A DNA stretch of 64,000 nt from Burkholderia stabilis (lineage in GTDB: Bacteria > Pseudomonadota > Gammaproteobacteria > Burkholderiales > Burkholderiaceae), in the NCBI RefSeq assembly GCF_001742165.1, contig NZ_CP016443.1:930001-994000 (forward strand). The letters are read 5' to 3'. Both the position numbers and the translations under genes were made by a program. The notes under the pieces are model-generated. The model worked only from the letters and a program-made list of their open reading frames with translations. It did no database searches and had not been told where the DNA came from. Positions 1-8,216 of this stretch are shown here, in pieces (within the stretch, counting starts at the first letter, position 1; the number at the start of each line of letters is the position of its first letter).

Positions 1-1310
1 CCCGCCGAAAACATGTGCCCAGGCCCGACCGTGATCCGCTGCGCGAGCGCGAGCGTGTACAGCTTCATCGCATCGACCTGCGGCGGCAGCTCGACCCACA
101 GCACGTACCCGCCCTGCGGCTGCGACAGCCGCGTGCCTTCCGGAAAGAAACGCCGCACCATCGCGCTCATCAGGCTCGCCTGCTGCGCGTACTGCTTGCG
201 CATGCGCCGCAGATGGAAATCGTAGCCGTCGTATTTCAGGTACTCGGCGATCGCGAGTTGCTCGATCGCGGGCGTCGCGAGCGTGTTCAGGAATTTCAGC
301 TTCTCGACCTGGTCGCGGTAGCGGCCCGGCATCGCCCAGCCGATCCGGTAGCGCGGCGACAGGCTCTTCGTGAACGACGCGCAATGCAGCACCAGCCCGT
401 CGCGGTCGAACGACTTCAGCGCGCTCGGCGTCGTGTCGCCGAAGTGCAGCTCGTGATAGACGTCGCTCTCGATCGCCGGCACGCCGTGCTTCGCCAGCAG
501 CTCGACGAGCGCGCGCTTGCGCGCGTCGGGCATCTGGAAACCGAGCGGGTTCTGGAAATTCGGCATCACCATGCACGCGGCGATGCGCTCGCGTACGAAA
601 ATCCGTTCGAGCGCATCGAGATCGATGCCGTCGCCCGGGTGCGTCGCGACTTCCAGCGCGCGCATGCCCATCCGCTCGATCGCGTGCAGCATTGCATAGA
701 AGGTCGGCGATTCGACGGCGATCGTGTCGCCCGGCTTTGCGACCGCCTGCAGGCACAGGTTGATCGCCTCGGTCGCGCCGATCGTCATCACGATCTCGCC
801 CGGCTCGACCGCGATTCCGCGCTCCGCGTAACGCCGCGCGATCTGGCGGATCAGCTCCTGGTTGCCGGGCGGCAGATCGTCGATCACGCCCCAGCGCGTG
901 CGGCGGCGCCCGATCGCCTGCGCATAGCGCGCGAGGCGCTGCACGGGAAACTGCGATGCATCGGGATACGGCGAACCGAGCGGCACCGCGTCGTCGCGCG
1001 CAATCGAACGCAGCGTCGACAGCACGAGCCGGCTCACGTCCACGGCCGACGGCTCGGCCGCCGGCGCCGACATGTGCAGTTCTGCCTCGGCCGGCGCCGC
1101 CGCGCGCGCCCGCACGAAATAGCCCGATTGCGGCCGGCTTTCGATCAGGCCGCGGCTTTCCAGCACGAGGTACGCGCGCAGCACGGTCGTGACGCTGAGC
1201 TGCTGCTGCCGGCTCGCCTGCCGCACCGACGGAATCCGCTCGCCGGGCCGGTACACGCCACGCTCGATCTGCGCCTGGAGATCGTCGGCCAGTTGTTCGT
1301 AACGCTTCAC
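1..1310 (-). CDS. MocR/GntR-type PLP-dependent transcriptional regulator (3' end outside window)
   Basis: This is a chimeric regulator with an N-terminal GntR winged helix (about residues 1-70) joined to a fold-type I aminotransferase-like domain. The GntR part reads KRYEQLADDLQAQIERG and then RIPSVRQASRQ. The PLP lysine is expected in SFTKSLSPRYR, and the conserved IESDVYHEL and PNFQNPLGF segments are visible. The GTG start at 1310 is chosen because AGGGAGG lies just upstream and the family begins at this point. The last roughly 40 residues are beyond the window. It is divergent from the oxidoreductase at 1466, with 155 bases between them, so it probably controls itself and perhaps that gene. 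The effector is unknown; PdxR-like members sense pyridoxal phosphate. Confidence 0.9.
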   Translation of the reverse strand, partial: MKRYEQLADDLQAQIERGVYRPGERIPSVRQASRQQQLSVTTVLRAYLVLESRGLIESRPQSGYFVRARAAAPAEAELHMSAPAAEPSAVDVSRLVLSTLRSIARDDAVPLGSPYPDASQFPVQRLARYAQAIGRRRTRWGVIDDLPPGNQELIRQIARRYAERGIAVEPGEIVMTIGATEAINLCLQAVAKPGDTIAVESPTFYAMLHAIERMGMRALEVATHPGDGIDLDALERIFVRERIAACMVMPNFQNPLGFQMPDARKRALVELLAKHGVPAIESDVYHELHFGDTTPSALKSFDRDGLVLHCASFTKSLSPRYRIGWAMPGRYRDQVEKLKFLNTLATPAIEQLAIAEYLKYDGYDFHLRRMRKQYAQQASLMSAMVRRFFPEGTRLSQPQGGYVLWVELPPQVDAMKLYTLALAQRITVGPGHMFSA

Positions 1311-1465
1311 GCGCCTCCCTTTCAACTTCCCTTCAGCAACACAGTTGCGATCCGCACTGTCTGAACGGCTGCAACTGCACTCTTTTTTGAAGTGACCAGG
1401 TGTACACACAGCATCACAGGTGCCGCGCGTACTCTGCACGCATCGCCCCCGACACCTGCTGCACC

Positions 1466-3790
1466 ATGAAAAAGAAATCCTCCACCGCGCGCATCGAACC
1501 GTACACCCACCCGGCCGCCGGCTGGGGCGCGCTGAAAGCCGTCACGATCAACCTGATCAAGGAAAAGGTCGCCGGCGGCAACTACCGTACGCTGCTGCGC
1601 CAGAACCAGCCGGACGGCTTCGACTGCCCCGGCTGCGCATGGCCCGACCGCCAGCACGCATCGACGTTCGAATTCTGCGAAAACGGCGTGAAGGCCGTGG
1701 CCGCCGAAGCGACGAGCAAGCGCGTGACGCCCGACTTCTTCGCCGCGCATACCGTCACCGAACTGCTCGAACAGTCGGATTTCGAACTCGAACAGCACGG
1801 CCGGCTCACCGACCCGATGGCCTACGACGCACAAACCGACCGCTACGTGCCGATCGCCTGGGACGACGCATTCGAGCTGATCGCGCGTCACCTGCGCGCG
1901 CTGCCCGACCCGAACCAGGCCGCGTTCTACACGTCCGGCCGCGCGAGCAACGAAGCGGCGTTCCTGTACCAGCTGCTCGTGCGGCGGTACGGCACGAACA
2001 ACTTCCCCGACTGCTCGAACATGTGCCACGAGGCGACGAGCCGCGGGCTGCCGGCATCGGTCGGCGTCGGCAAGGGCACCGTCACGCTCGACGATTTCGA
2101 GCACGCCGACACGCTCCTGATCTTCGGCCAGAACCCGGCGACCAACCACCCGCGGATGATGGGCGAGCTGCGCGAATGCGCGAAGCGCGGCGCGACGATC
2201 GTGTCGATCAACCCGCTGAAGGAGCGCGGCCTCGAACGCTTCGCCGATCCGCAAAGCCCGATCGAGATGCTGACGATGTCGGGCACCAAGATCGCATCGA
2301 CGTTCATCCAGCCGACGATCGGCGGCGATTTCGCGCTGATCAAGGGGATGGCGAAGCGCGTGCTCGAACTCGACGACGCCGCGCGCGCCGCCGGTGCGCC
2401 GCGCGTGCTCGACACCGCGTTCATCGGCGAGCACACGGCCGGCTTCGACGCGTTCGCCGACGATCTGCGCAACGAAAACTGGTCCGCGCTGACGGCCGAA
2501 AGCGGCGTGCCGTACGAGCAGATCGACGGCCTCGCGCAGCTCTATGCGCGCAGCGAGCGCGTGATCGCGACGTGGGGCATGGGCATCACGCAGCACAAGC
2601 ATTCGGTCGCGACCGTGCAGATGCTGACGAACCTGATGCTGATGCGCGGCAACATCGGCCGCCCCGGCGCGGGCCTGTGCCCGGTGCGCGGCCACTCGAA
2701 CGTGCAGGGCAACCGCACGGTCGGCATCGAGGAAAAACCGTCGCAGGCGTTCCTCGACCGGCTCGGCCACGTGTTCGATTTCGAACCGCCGCGCCACCAC
2801 GGCCTCGACGTCGTCGAAACGATCGAAGGCATGCTCGAAGGCCACGTGAAGGTGCTGATCGGCCTCGGCGGCAACTTCGCGATGGCGACGCCCGACACGC
2901 CGCGCACGTGGGAAGGCATGCGCCGTTGCGACCTCTCCGTGCACATCACGACGAAGCTGAACCGCAGCCACCTGATCCACGGCCGCGACGCGCTGATCCT
3001 GCCGACGCTCGGCCGCACCGAGATCGACCTGCAGGACAACGTCGCGCAAGGCGTGACGGTCGAGGATTCGATGAGCATGGTCCACGTGTCGTACGGAATG
3101 AACAAGCCGGCGTCGCCGAACCTGATGTCGGAGCCCGCAATCGTCGCGCACATGGGCCATGCCTTGTTCGGCAGCGGCAAGATCGACTGGCTCGCGTACA
3201 AGGACGACTACGCGAAGATCCGTGACGCGATCGAGGCAACGTTCGACGGCTTCTACGACTACAACACGCGCATCGCGCGGCCGGGCGGCTTCCACCTGCG
3301 GGTCGCGTCGCGCGACCGCGAATGGCTCACGCCCACGGGCAAGGCGAACTTCATCGCGCACGCGCTGCCGACCGACACGCCGATCCAGCGCGCCCGCGCG
3401 CTGCACGGCGAGCGGCTGATGACGCTGATGACGACGCGCTCACACGACCAGTACAACACGACCGTCTACGGGCTCGACGACCGCTATCGCGGCGTGTTCG
3501 GCCAGCGCCGCGTGGTGTTCGTCAACCGCGACGATCTCGCGATGCTCGGCCTGAAGGCCGGCGAATGGGTCGACATGGAAACGGTGTGGCACGACGGCAT
3601 CGAGCGGCGCGCGGACGGCTTCCTGCTCGTCGAGTACGACATCCCGCGCGGCTGCATCGGCGCGTATTACCCGGAAACCAACCCGCTCGTGCCGCTCGAC
3701 AGCGTCGGCGACGTGTGCAACACGCCGACGTCGAAGTCGGTGCCCGTGCTGCTGCATCGCGCTGCCGCACCGGCGTCAATCGCCGCCTGA
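1466..3790 (+). CDS. FdhF/YdeP family molybdopterin oxidoreductase
   Basis: The 774-residue protein belongs to the formate-dehydrogenase-H-like YdeP family, which binds bis-molybdopterin guanine dinucleotide. An N-terminal CPGC pair (Cys54, Cys57) replaces the full four-cysteine iron-sulfur motif of formate dehydrogenases. SNMCHEATS supplies the cysteine at the position of the catalytic selenocysteine or cysteine. C-terminal molydop-binding sequence (MTTRSHDQYNTT) is present. An upstream GTG at 1400 is possible, but family proteins start at MKKKSS, so ATG 1466 was chosen even though no clear ribosome site precedes it. No signal peptide is seen, so it is probably cytoplasmic. E. coli YdeP is linked to acid resistance; the substrate is unknown. 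The bestrophin gene follows after 12 bases. Confidence 0.9.
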   Translation: MKKKSSTARIEPYTHPAAGWGALKAVTINLIKEKVAGGNYRTLLRQNQPDGFDCPGCAWPDRQHASTFEFCENGVKAVAAEATSKRVTPDFFAAHTVTELLEQSDFELEQHGRLTDPMAYDAQTDRYVPIAWDDAFELIARHLRALPDPNQAAFYTSGRASNEAAFLYQLLVRRYGTNNFPDCSNMCHEATSRGLPASVGVGKGTVTLDDFEHADTLLIFGQNPATNHPRMMGELRECAKRGATIVSINPLKERGLERFADPQSPIEMLTMSGTKIASTFIQPTIGGDFALIKGMAKRVLELDDAARAAGAPRVLDTAFIGEHTAGFDAFADDLRNENWSALTAESGVPYEQIDGLAQLYARSERVIATWGMGITQHKHSVATVQMLTNLMLMRGNIGRPGAGLCPVRGHSNVQGNRTVGIEEKPSQAFLDRLGHVFDFEPPRHHGLDVVETIEGMLEGHVKVLIGLGGNFAMATPDTPRTWEGMRRCDLSVHITTKLNRSHLIHGRDALILPTLGRTEIDLQDNVAQGVTVEDSMSMVHVSYGMNKPASPNLMSEPAIVAHMGHALFGSGKIDWLAYKDDYAKIRDAIEATFDGFYDYNTRIARPGGFHLRVASRDREWLTPTGKANFIAHALPTDTPIQRARALHGERLMTLMTTRSHDQYNTTVYGLDDRYRGVFGQRRVVFVNRDDLAMLGLKAGEWVDMETVWHDGIERRADGFLLVEYDIPRGCIGAYYPETNPLVPLDSVGDVCNTPTSKSVPVLLHRAAAPASIAA

Positions 3791-3802
3791 CGGAGCACGA
3801 CG

Positions 3803-4723
3803 ATGATCGTTCGCCCGCGCGAGCACTGGCTGCGGATGCTGCTCGTCTGGAACGGCTCGGTGCTGCCGACCATCCTGCCGCAGCTCTTGCTGACGCTCGC
3901 GATCAGCCTCGTCGCGGTGTGGGGCGGCGGCCGCGTGCTCGGCGAGAAGGTGCCGCTGAACCCGACGCCGTTCACGCTGATCGGGCTCACGCTCGCGATC
4001 TTCGCGGGGTTTCGCAACAACGCGAGCTACGACCGCTATCGCGAGGCGCGGCAGCTCTGGGGCGGCGTGCTGACCGCCACGCGCACGCTGGTGTCGCAGG
4101 CGCTCAGCTACGGTGCGCTCGACGATGACGACGACGCGCGGCGCGCATTCGTGCGCACGGTCGTCGCGTTCGTCTATTCGCTCAAGCATCAACTGCGCGG
4201 CACCGATCCGGCCGGCGACCTGCGCGCGCTGCTCGACGACGACACCTACGCGCGCATCGCCGCTGCCCGGTATCGCCCGGTTGCAATCGTGCACGGGCTG
4301 CGCGAGGCCTTCGCCGCGCGCGCCGATGCGGGCCGCCTCTCCGACACGCGCCTGTGGATGCTCGACGCGCGCCTCGACGATCTCGTCTCGATGGTGAGCG
4401 GGTGCGAACGCATCGCGTCGACGCCGATCCCGTTCTCGTACGACGTGCTGCTGCACCGGACCATCTACGCGTACTGCGTGCTGCTGCCGTTCGGCCTCGT
4501 CGACTCGATCGGCGCGGCGACGCCGTTCGTCACCGTGTTCGTCGCCTATACGCTGATCGCGCTCGACGCGATCGCCCATGCGATCGCCGAACCGTTCGGC
4601 GACGGGCCGAACCATCTCGCGCTCGATGCGATGACGAGGATGATCGAGCGCACGCTGCTCGAACTGAACCACGAGCCGCTGCCGGCGGAAGTGGCGCCCT
4701 GCCGCGCCTACCGCCTCAGTTGA
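3803..4723 (+). CDS. Bestrophin family (YneE/UPF0187) membrane channel protein
   Basis: The 306-residue protein matches bacterial bestrophin-like channels. It has paired N-terminal hydrophobic helices (about 20-45 and 55-75), the hallmark segment FRNNASYDRYREARQLWG, and a later hydrophobic pair around LLPFGLVDSIG and FVTVFVAYTLIALDAIA followed by EPFGDGPNHLALD. Bacterial homologues form pentameric ion channels in the inner membrane. The start lies 12 bases after the YdeP-type gene with GGAG upstream, so the two are very likely co-transcribed. Why an oxidoreductase should be paired with an ion channel is not evident from the sequence. Confidence 0.9.
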   Translation: MIVRPREHWLRMLLVWNGSVLPTILPQLLLTLAISLVAVWGGGRVLGEKVPLNPTPFTLIGLTLAIFAGFRNNASYDRYREARQLWGGVLTATRTLVSQALSYGALDDDDDARRAFVRTVVAFVYSLKHQLRGTDPAGDLRALLDDDTYARIAAARYRPVAIVHGLREAFAARADAGRLSDTRLWMLDARLDDLVSMVSGCERIASTPIPFSYDVLLHRTIYAYCVLLPFGLVDSIGAATPFVTVFVAYTLIALDAIAHAIAEPFGDGPNHLALDAMTRMIERTLLELNHEPLPAEVAPCRAYRLS

Positions 4724-4743
4724 ACACCCGCCCGCCGCATCGC

Positions 4744-6765
4744 TCAGTCGCGGCGGCCGCGCAGGAAGCCGCCGTGTTCGGCGGCCGCATCCGCGATTCG
4801 CCGCAGCAGCACAACCCCGCGCAGCAACGCGCGCGCGTCGTCGCCATCGCGAGCGGCCACGCGCCGCAGCAGCACGCGGGCTGCCATGTCGCAGGTCCGG
4901 TCGAGCTCCGCGAACTCCGCCCGCGCGCACCGCCCGCGCACCACGGTTGCCGCACGACGCGCGGCCGGCTCCTGCGCTGCCAGTTCGGCGAGCGACAGCA
5001 GGCTGTCGCCGAGCCCCCAGATCGCGAGCAGGTCGCGCATGTCGCGCTCGATCAGCGTCTGCGGCAAGCTTCCTGCGAACCCCAGCTCGCGCGCGAGACG
5101 ATCGGCCGTACGGCTGAGCCACGTGCTCGCGGACCACGCGCGCGGGTCGCGCGCAATGCCTGCCAGGTCGCGGCGCACCGCACGATGCAGGCGCTGCCGG
5201 CTGGTGCCGGGATCGTCGGGAAACACGAGCGCGAACACGAGCGCGCCGAACGCGATCCCGAGCATCGTCGCGAGCGCGCTGTTCAGAAACGCGGCGTCGC
5301 CGATGCGGGCGGTATTGTCCGGCGACGTGAAATTCCAGAAGAAGATCGTAAACGCGCTGCCCATCGCGGCCGTGCGCGGATGCCGGATCGCGATGCCCGC
5401 GGCGATCAGGAACACGCCGAGGATATAGGCCAGCATCTCGAAGCCCGACACGGCGGGCAGCAGGATGAAATTGCAGACGACACCCGCGACGGCCGCACAC
5501 GCCGTGCCTTTCAGAAACCCAACAGCCGCGCGCACCGAATTCGGGCGCGTCGAGAACAATGCGCCGACCACGGCCGTGATCGTGACGAAACCGGCGCCCG
5601 ACGGCCACGCGGTGAAGATCCAGATCCCCGACGCGGTCATCACCGCGAGGAACGCACGAATCGCGTTGTGCCATGCGATTACCGGATCGTGGTGGAACGC
5701 GTAGCGCACGCGTGAAGGCGGCGGCTCCGGCCGGTCGAGCTGCGCCTGGCTCGCGTATGCGCGGTCGAACCCCGCGAGCAGCGCCGCCAGCCGGTCGAGC
5801 GTCAGCAGGCGCGACGTGTCCGGGCCGGCCGCCTCGGCATGCAGCGCTGCGTCCACGCGCGCGCGCAGCGCCGCCAGTTCGTACCCGGCGTCGCCCGACG
5901 CGGCGACGCCGTCGAGCACACGCGCGACCTCGTCAACCAGCGGGTCCGGTGCATCGCCGGCGCGCACCGCGTGCTCGCGGATCGCCTGCCCCGCGGCCTG
6001 TGCCGCCAACACGCCCAGCGCCGCGGCGCGCAAATGGCCGATCGCGTTGCGCACCGGCGGCGCGCCGGTCGCCGCGTATTCGGCGGCCGTATCGAGTTCG
6101 AGCGCGTCCGCGAACAGCCGGTGCACCGCCGCGCCGTTCGGCTCACGGCGCAGCGCGCCCGCACCGACCGCCACCGAACGGTCGAGATAGCGCTTGAGCC
6201 GCGTACGGACATCGTTCAGCGGCGCGCCCGGCGCAAAGACCGTATCGAACAGCGCGCAGCACAGGATGCCGACCACCACGTACAGGAACCGTGCAACCGC
6301 GATATCGAACGCATGCAGCGGCGCGGACACCGCATCCATCGCGATGATCGCGGCCGTATAGCCGGCGAGCACCGCCGCATACGCGCGGAAATTCCGCTGG
6401 AACGTCGCGACGCCCGCGCACAGGCCAATCCATACGGCAAGCGCCGCCAGGAACAGCTCGGGCGTCTGCGCGAACGCGCCGGTCAGCGCGAGCGCGACGG
6501 CTGCGCCGATCGCGGTGCCGAGAATCCGGTACTGGCTCTTCGACAGCCCCATCCCGCGGCTGCCCTGCGCGACGATCCAGACGGTCGACGCGGCCCATTT
6601 CGGATCGTCGAGATTCATCCGGAACGCAATATAGAGCGCGAGCAGCGACGCGGCCGTATTGCGCAGCGCGAACGCGAGCGCGCCGGGCGGCAGCGTCGGG
6701 CGCGCGTCGCGCAGCGCGGCCCGGACGGCCGCGAACGGCGGCAGGCTGGGGAAAGCGAATTTCAT
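4744..6765 (-). CDS. FUSC family inner-membrane protein (aromatic acid exporter/YccS type)
   Basis: The 673-residue protein has two repeats of a hydrophobic multi-helix block (about residues 30-170 and 340-490), each followed by a soluble segment. This is the FUSC/AaeB/YccS architecture of efflux proteins. Signature segments include ALRNTAASLLALYIAF, FTIFFWNFTSPDN and the repeat start VRYAFHHDPVIAWHNAIRAF. ATG 6765 (MKFAFPS) was chosen over an in-frame start 33 bases upstream because the family begins close to the first helix. It is divergent from the LysR gene at 6912, a typical exporter and regulator pair, and it converges with the bestrophin gene. No AaeA-type adaptor or outer-membrane partner is adjacent. 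The substrate is inferred only from the family. Confidence 0.9.
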   Translation of the reverse strand: MKFAFPSLPPFAAVRAALRDARPTLPPGALAFALRNTAASLLALYIAFRMNLDDPKWAASTVWIVAQGSRGMGLSKSQYRILGTAIGAAVALALTGAFAQTPELFLAALAVWIGLCAGVATFQRNFRAYAAVLAGYTAAIIAMDAVSAPLHAFDIAVARFLYVVVGILCCALFDTVFAPGAPLNDVRTRLKRYLDRSVAVGAGALRREPNGAAVHRLFADALELDTAAEYAATGAPPVRNAIGHLRAAALGVLAAQAAGQAIREHAVRAGDAPDPLVDEVARVLDGVAASGDAGYELAALRARVDAALHAEAAGPDTSRLLTLDRLAALLAGFDRAYASQAQLDRPEPPPSRVRYAFHHDPVIAWHNAIRAFLAVMTASGIWIFTAWPSGAGFVTITAVVGALFSTRPNSVRAAVGFLKGTACAAVAGVVCNFILLPAVSGFEMLAYILGVFLIAAGIAIRHPRTAAMGSAFTIFFWNFTSPDNTARIGDAAFLNSALATMLGIAFGALVFALVFPDDPGTSRQRLHRAVRRDLAGIARDPRAWSASTWLSRTADRLARELGFAGSLPQTLIERDMRDLLAIWGLGDSLLSLAELAAQEPAARRAATVVRGRCARAEFAELDRTCDMAARVLLRRVAARDGDDARALLRGVVLLRRIADAAAEHGGFLRGRRD

Positions 6766-6911
6766 CCGGCGAGCATACGATCGCGCGCCTGCCGCCACTA
6801 CGGGCCGACTGCGGGATGCGTTATTGCACCGGGCGGGATAATCGGCGCGACCCGAGGCGATCCGGCGCGCGACGGTAAGATGCGCACAGGACGAACACTG
6901 AAACGACTCGT

Positions 6912-7814
6912 ATGGATTTCGAGAGCATCCGGATTTTCTTGCGCGTGGTGGAACGCGGCAACTTCACCGCCGCCGCCACGCAACTCGACATGCCGCTCAG
7001 CCGCGTGAGCCGCAAGGTCAAGCAGCTCGAGGACGACCTCGGCGTCCAGCTGCTGTACCGCACCACGCGCCGCGTGTCCGTCACCGAAGCCGGGCGCGAC
7101 TACTACGAGCGCTGCCTGCGCGCCGAGGAAATCCTGCTCGACGCGGATCGCCTGGCCCGCGCGTTGCGCACGGAACCCGAAGGGACGCTGCGCGTGCTCG
7201 TGCCCTACTCGATCGGCCTGTTCGAACTGGAGCCGGCGCTCGCCGAGTTTCGCCGGCGTTATCCGCTGGTCCAGCTCGTGTTGATCTACGACAACAGCGC
7301 GCTCGATCTCGTCGAACACGGCTTCGACGTCGCGCTACGCACCGGCGTGCTGACCGATTCTGGTTATGTCGCGCGCTCGCTCGGCTGGTCGCACGCGAAG
7401 CTCGCGGCCAGCCCGCACTATCTCGATCGCGCCGGCCGGCCGCAAACGCCGCAGGATCTCGCCCATCACGACATCCTGTTCGTCGGCCGCGACACACCCG
7501 GCCTGACGCTGCGACTCACCAACGCGGCCGGCGACGTGGCCGACGTGCCGGTCCGGCCCGTGCTGATCTCGAACGAATCGGTCACGGTGCTGCGCCAGGC
7601 CTCGAGCGGCGGCGGCATCGCGTTGATTTCCACGCACTTCACCGCGCGGCGGCTCGAGAAGAACGAACTCGAAATCGTGCTGCCCGACTGGCACCGCACC
7701 GACGACGTCGAGCTTCACGTGCTCTACCCGCGGCGCGCGACGCTCGACAGCAAGGTGCGCGCGTTCGTCGAATTCCTGACGGAAGTCTTCACCGCATGGC
7801 GGAGCGCGCCGTAA
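6912..7814 (+). CDS. LysR family transcriptional regulator
   Basis: The 300-residue protein has the LysR winged helix in the first 60 residues (FLRVVERGNFTAAATQLDM, then SRVSRKVKQLEDDLGVQLL and RTTRRVSVTEAG) and a two-lobed effector domain that ends normally. It belongs to the large LysR subgroup with RTTRR in the wing. It faces the FUSC exporter across 146 bases, so it most likely regulates that gene in response to an aromatic or weak-acid effector. It could also affect the efflux pump 400 bases downstream on the same strand. Confidence 0.9.
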   Translation: MDFESIRIFLRVVERGNFTAAATQLDMPLSRVSRKVKQLEDDLGVQLLYRTTRRVSVTEAGRDYYERCLRAEEILLDADRLARALRTEPEGTLRVLVPYSIGLFELEPALAEFRRRYPLVQLVLIYDNSALDLVEHGFDVALRTGVLTDSGYVARSLGWSHAKLAASPHYLDRAGRPQTPQDLAHHDILFVGRDTPGLTLRLTNAAGDVADVPVRPVLISNESVTVLRQASSGGGIALISTHFTARRLEKNELEIVLPDWHRTDDVELHVLYPRRATLDSKVRAFVEFLTEVFTAWRSAP

Positions 7815-7930
7815 CCAGCCTTTCGCGATCGTAAACCGGCACGCGCCGTGCCGCATTGTTGCGGTACGTGAAAGCAATTAGTGAGCGCGCAAGCGTTGAT
7901 CGTCGTTCGCCGCGCCGTTAGCCTGTGGCA

Positions 7931-8008
7931 ATGAAAAACGACCTCACCCGCACCGGCAGCCACGTGCCGGCTACCCGCCGACGCGTCACGCGCGTCGCGC
8001 CTTCCTGA
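7931..8008 (+). CDS. Possible 25-residue leader peptide upstream of efflux gene
   Basis: ATG at 7931 opens a 25-codon frame rich in arginine and ending in TGA (MKNDLTRTG, then ATRRRVTRVAPS). The ribosome site is weak. It sits alone between the LysR gene and the DHA2 transporter, with structured sequence overlapping and following it, as in attenuator peptides of resistance pumps. It could equally be a chance frame. Nothing beyond position and composition supports translation. Confidence 0.3.
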   Translation: MKNDLTRTGSHVPATRRRVTRVAPS

Positions 8009-8093
8009 CGGGCGCACCCGCCCCCGAAGCCCGTCGCGGCTTCGCCGATCCGGATGAACGATTGAACCGTACGCTGCGCGCGAGCGGCCCCGC

Positions 8094-8156
8094 TTGGCGG
8101 GCCGCCCGCGCGCAGTGCGTATCCGTTCGTTCGTCCTTTTGGCGGGCCGCCCGCGC
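8094..8156 (+). repeat. Pair of 18-base direct repeats in the efflux leader
   Basis: The sequence TTGGCGGGCCGCCCGCGC occurs exactly twice, at 8094-8111 and 8139-8156, a spacing of 45 bases. Each copy is itself nearly self-complementary (GCGGGC/GCCCGC). They lie 60 to 120 bases before the start of the DHA2 transporter and could act as mutually exclusive RNA stems or as a protein site. Confidence 0.6.
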
Positions 8157-8216
8157 AGGCGTCGCGCGAGCGCGACCGTCGCCACGCGCCGCCGTCCCTC
8201 ATCCCCCAGGAACACC

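Larger units (their letters stand above)
7815..8216 (+). other. Long structured leader region upstream of the DHA2 efflux gene
   Basis: This 402-base stretch carries no sizeable gene. It holds a possible short reading frame (7931-8008), several GC-rich hairpins and an 18-base direct repeat (8094-8111 and 8139-8156). The hairpins include CGACGCG-TCACG-CGCGTCG inside the small frame and GAAGCC-N6-GGCTTC just after it. Such a layout is compatible with post-transcriptional control of the efflux gene, but no conserved riboswitch is recognised. Confidence 0.4.

Noticed and set aside
15..1364. 449-codon plus-strand frame
   Set aside because: It is the reverse shadow of the MocR regulator, whose minus-strand translation shows GntR and aminotransferase motifs.
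1322..3406. 694-codon open frame on the minus strand
   Set aside because: It lies entirely antisense to the well-supported YdeP-type gene; its Arg/Ala/Val/Asp-rich composition is the usual by-product of GC-rich codon use on the other strand.
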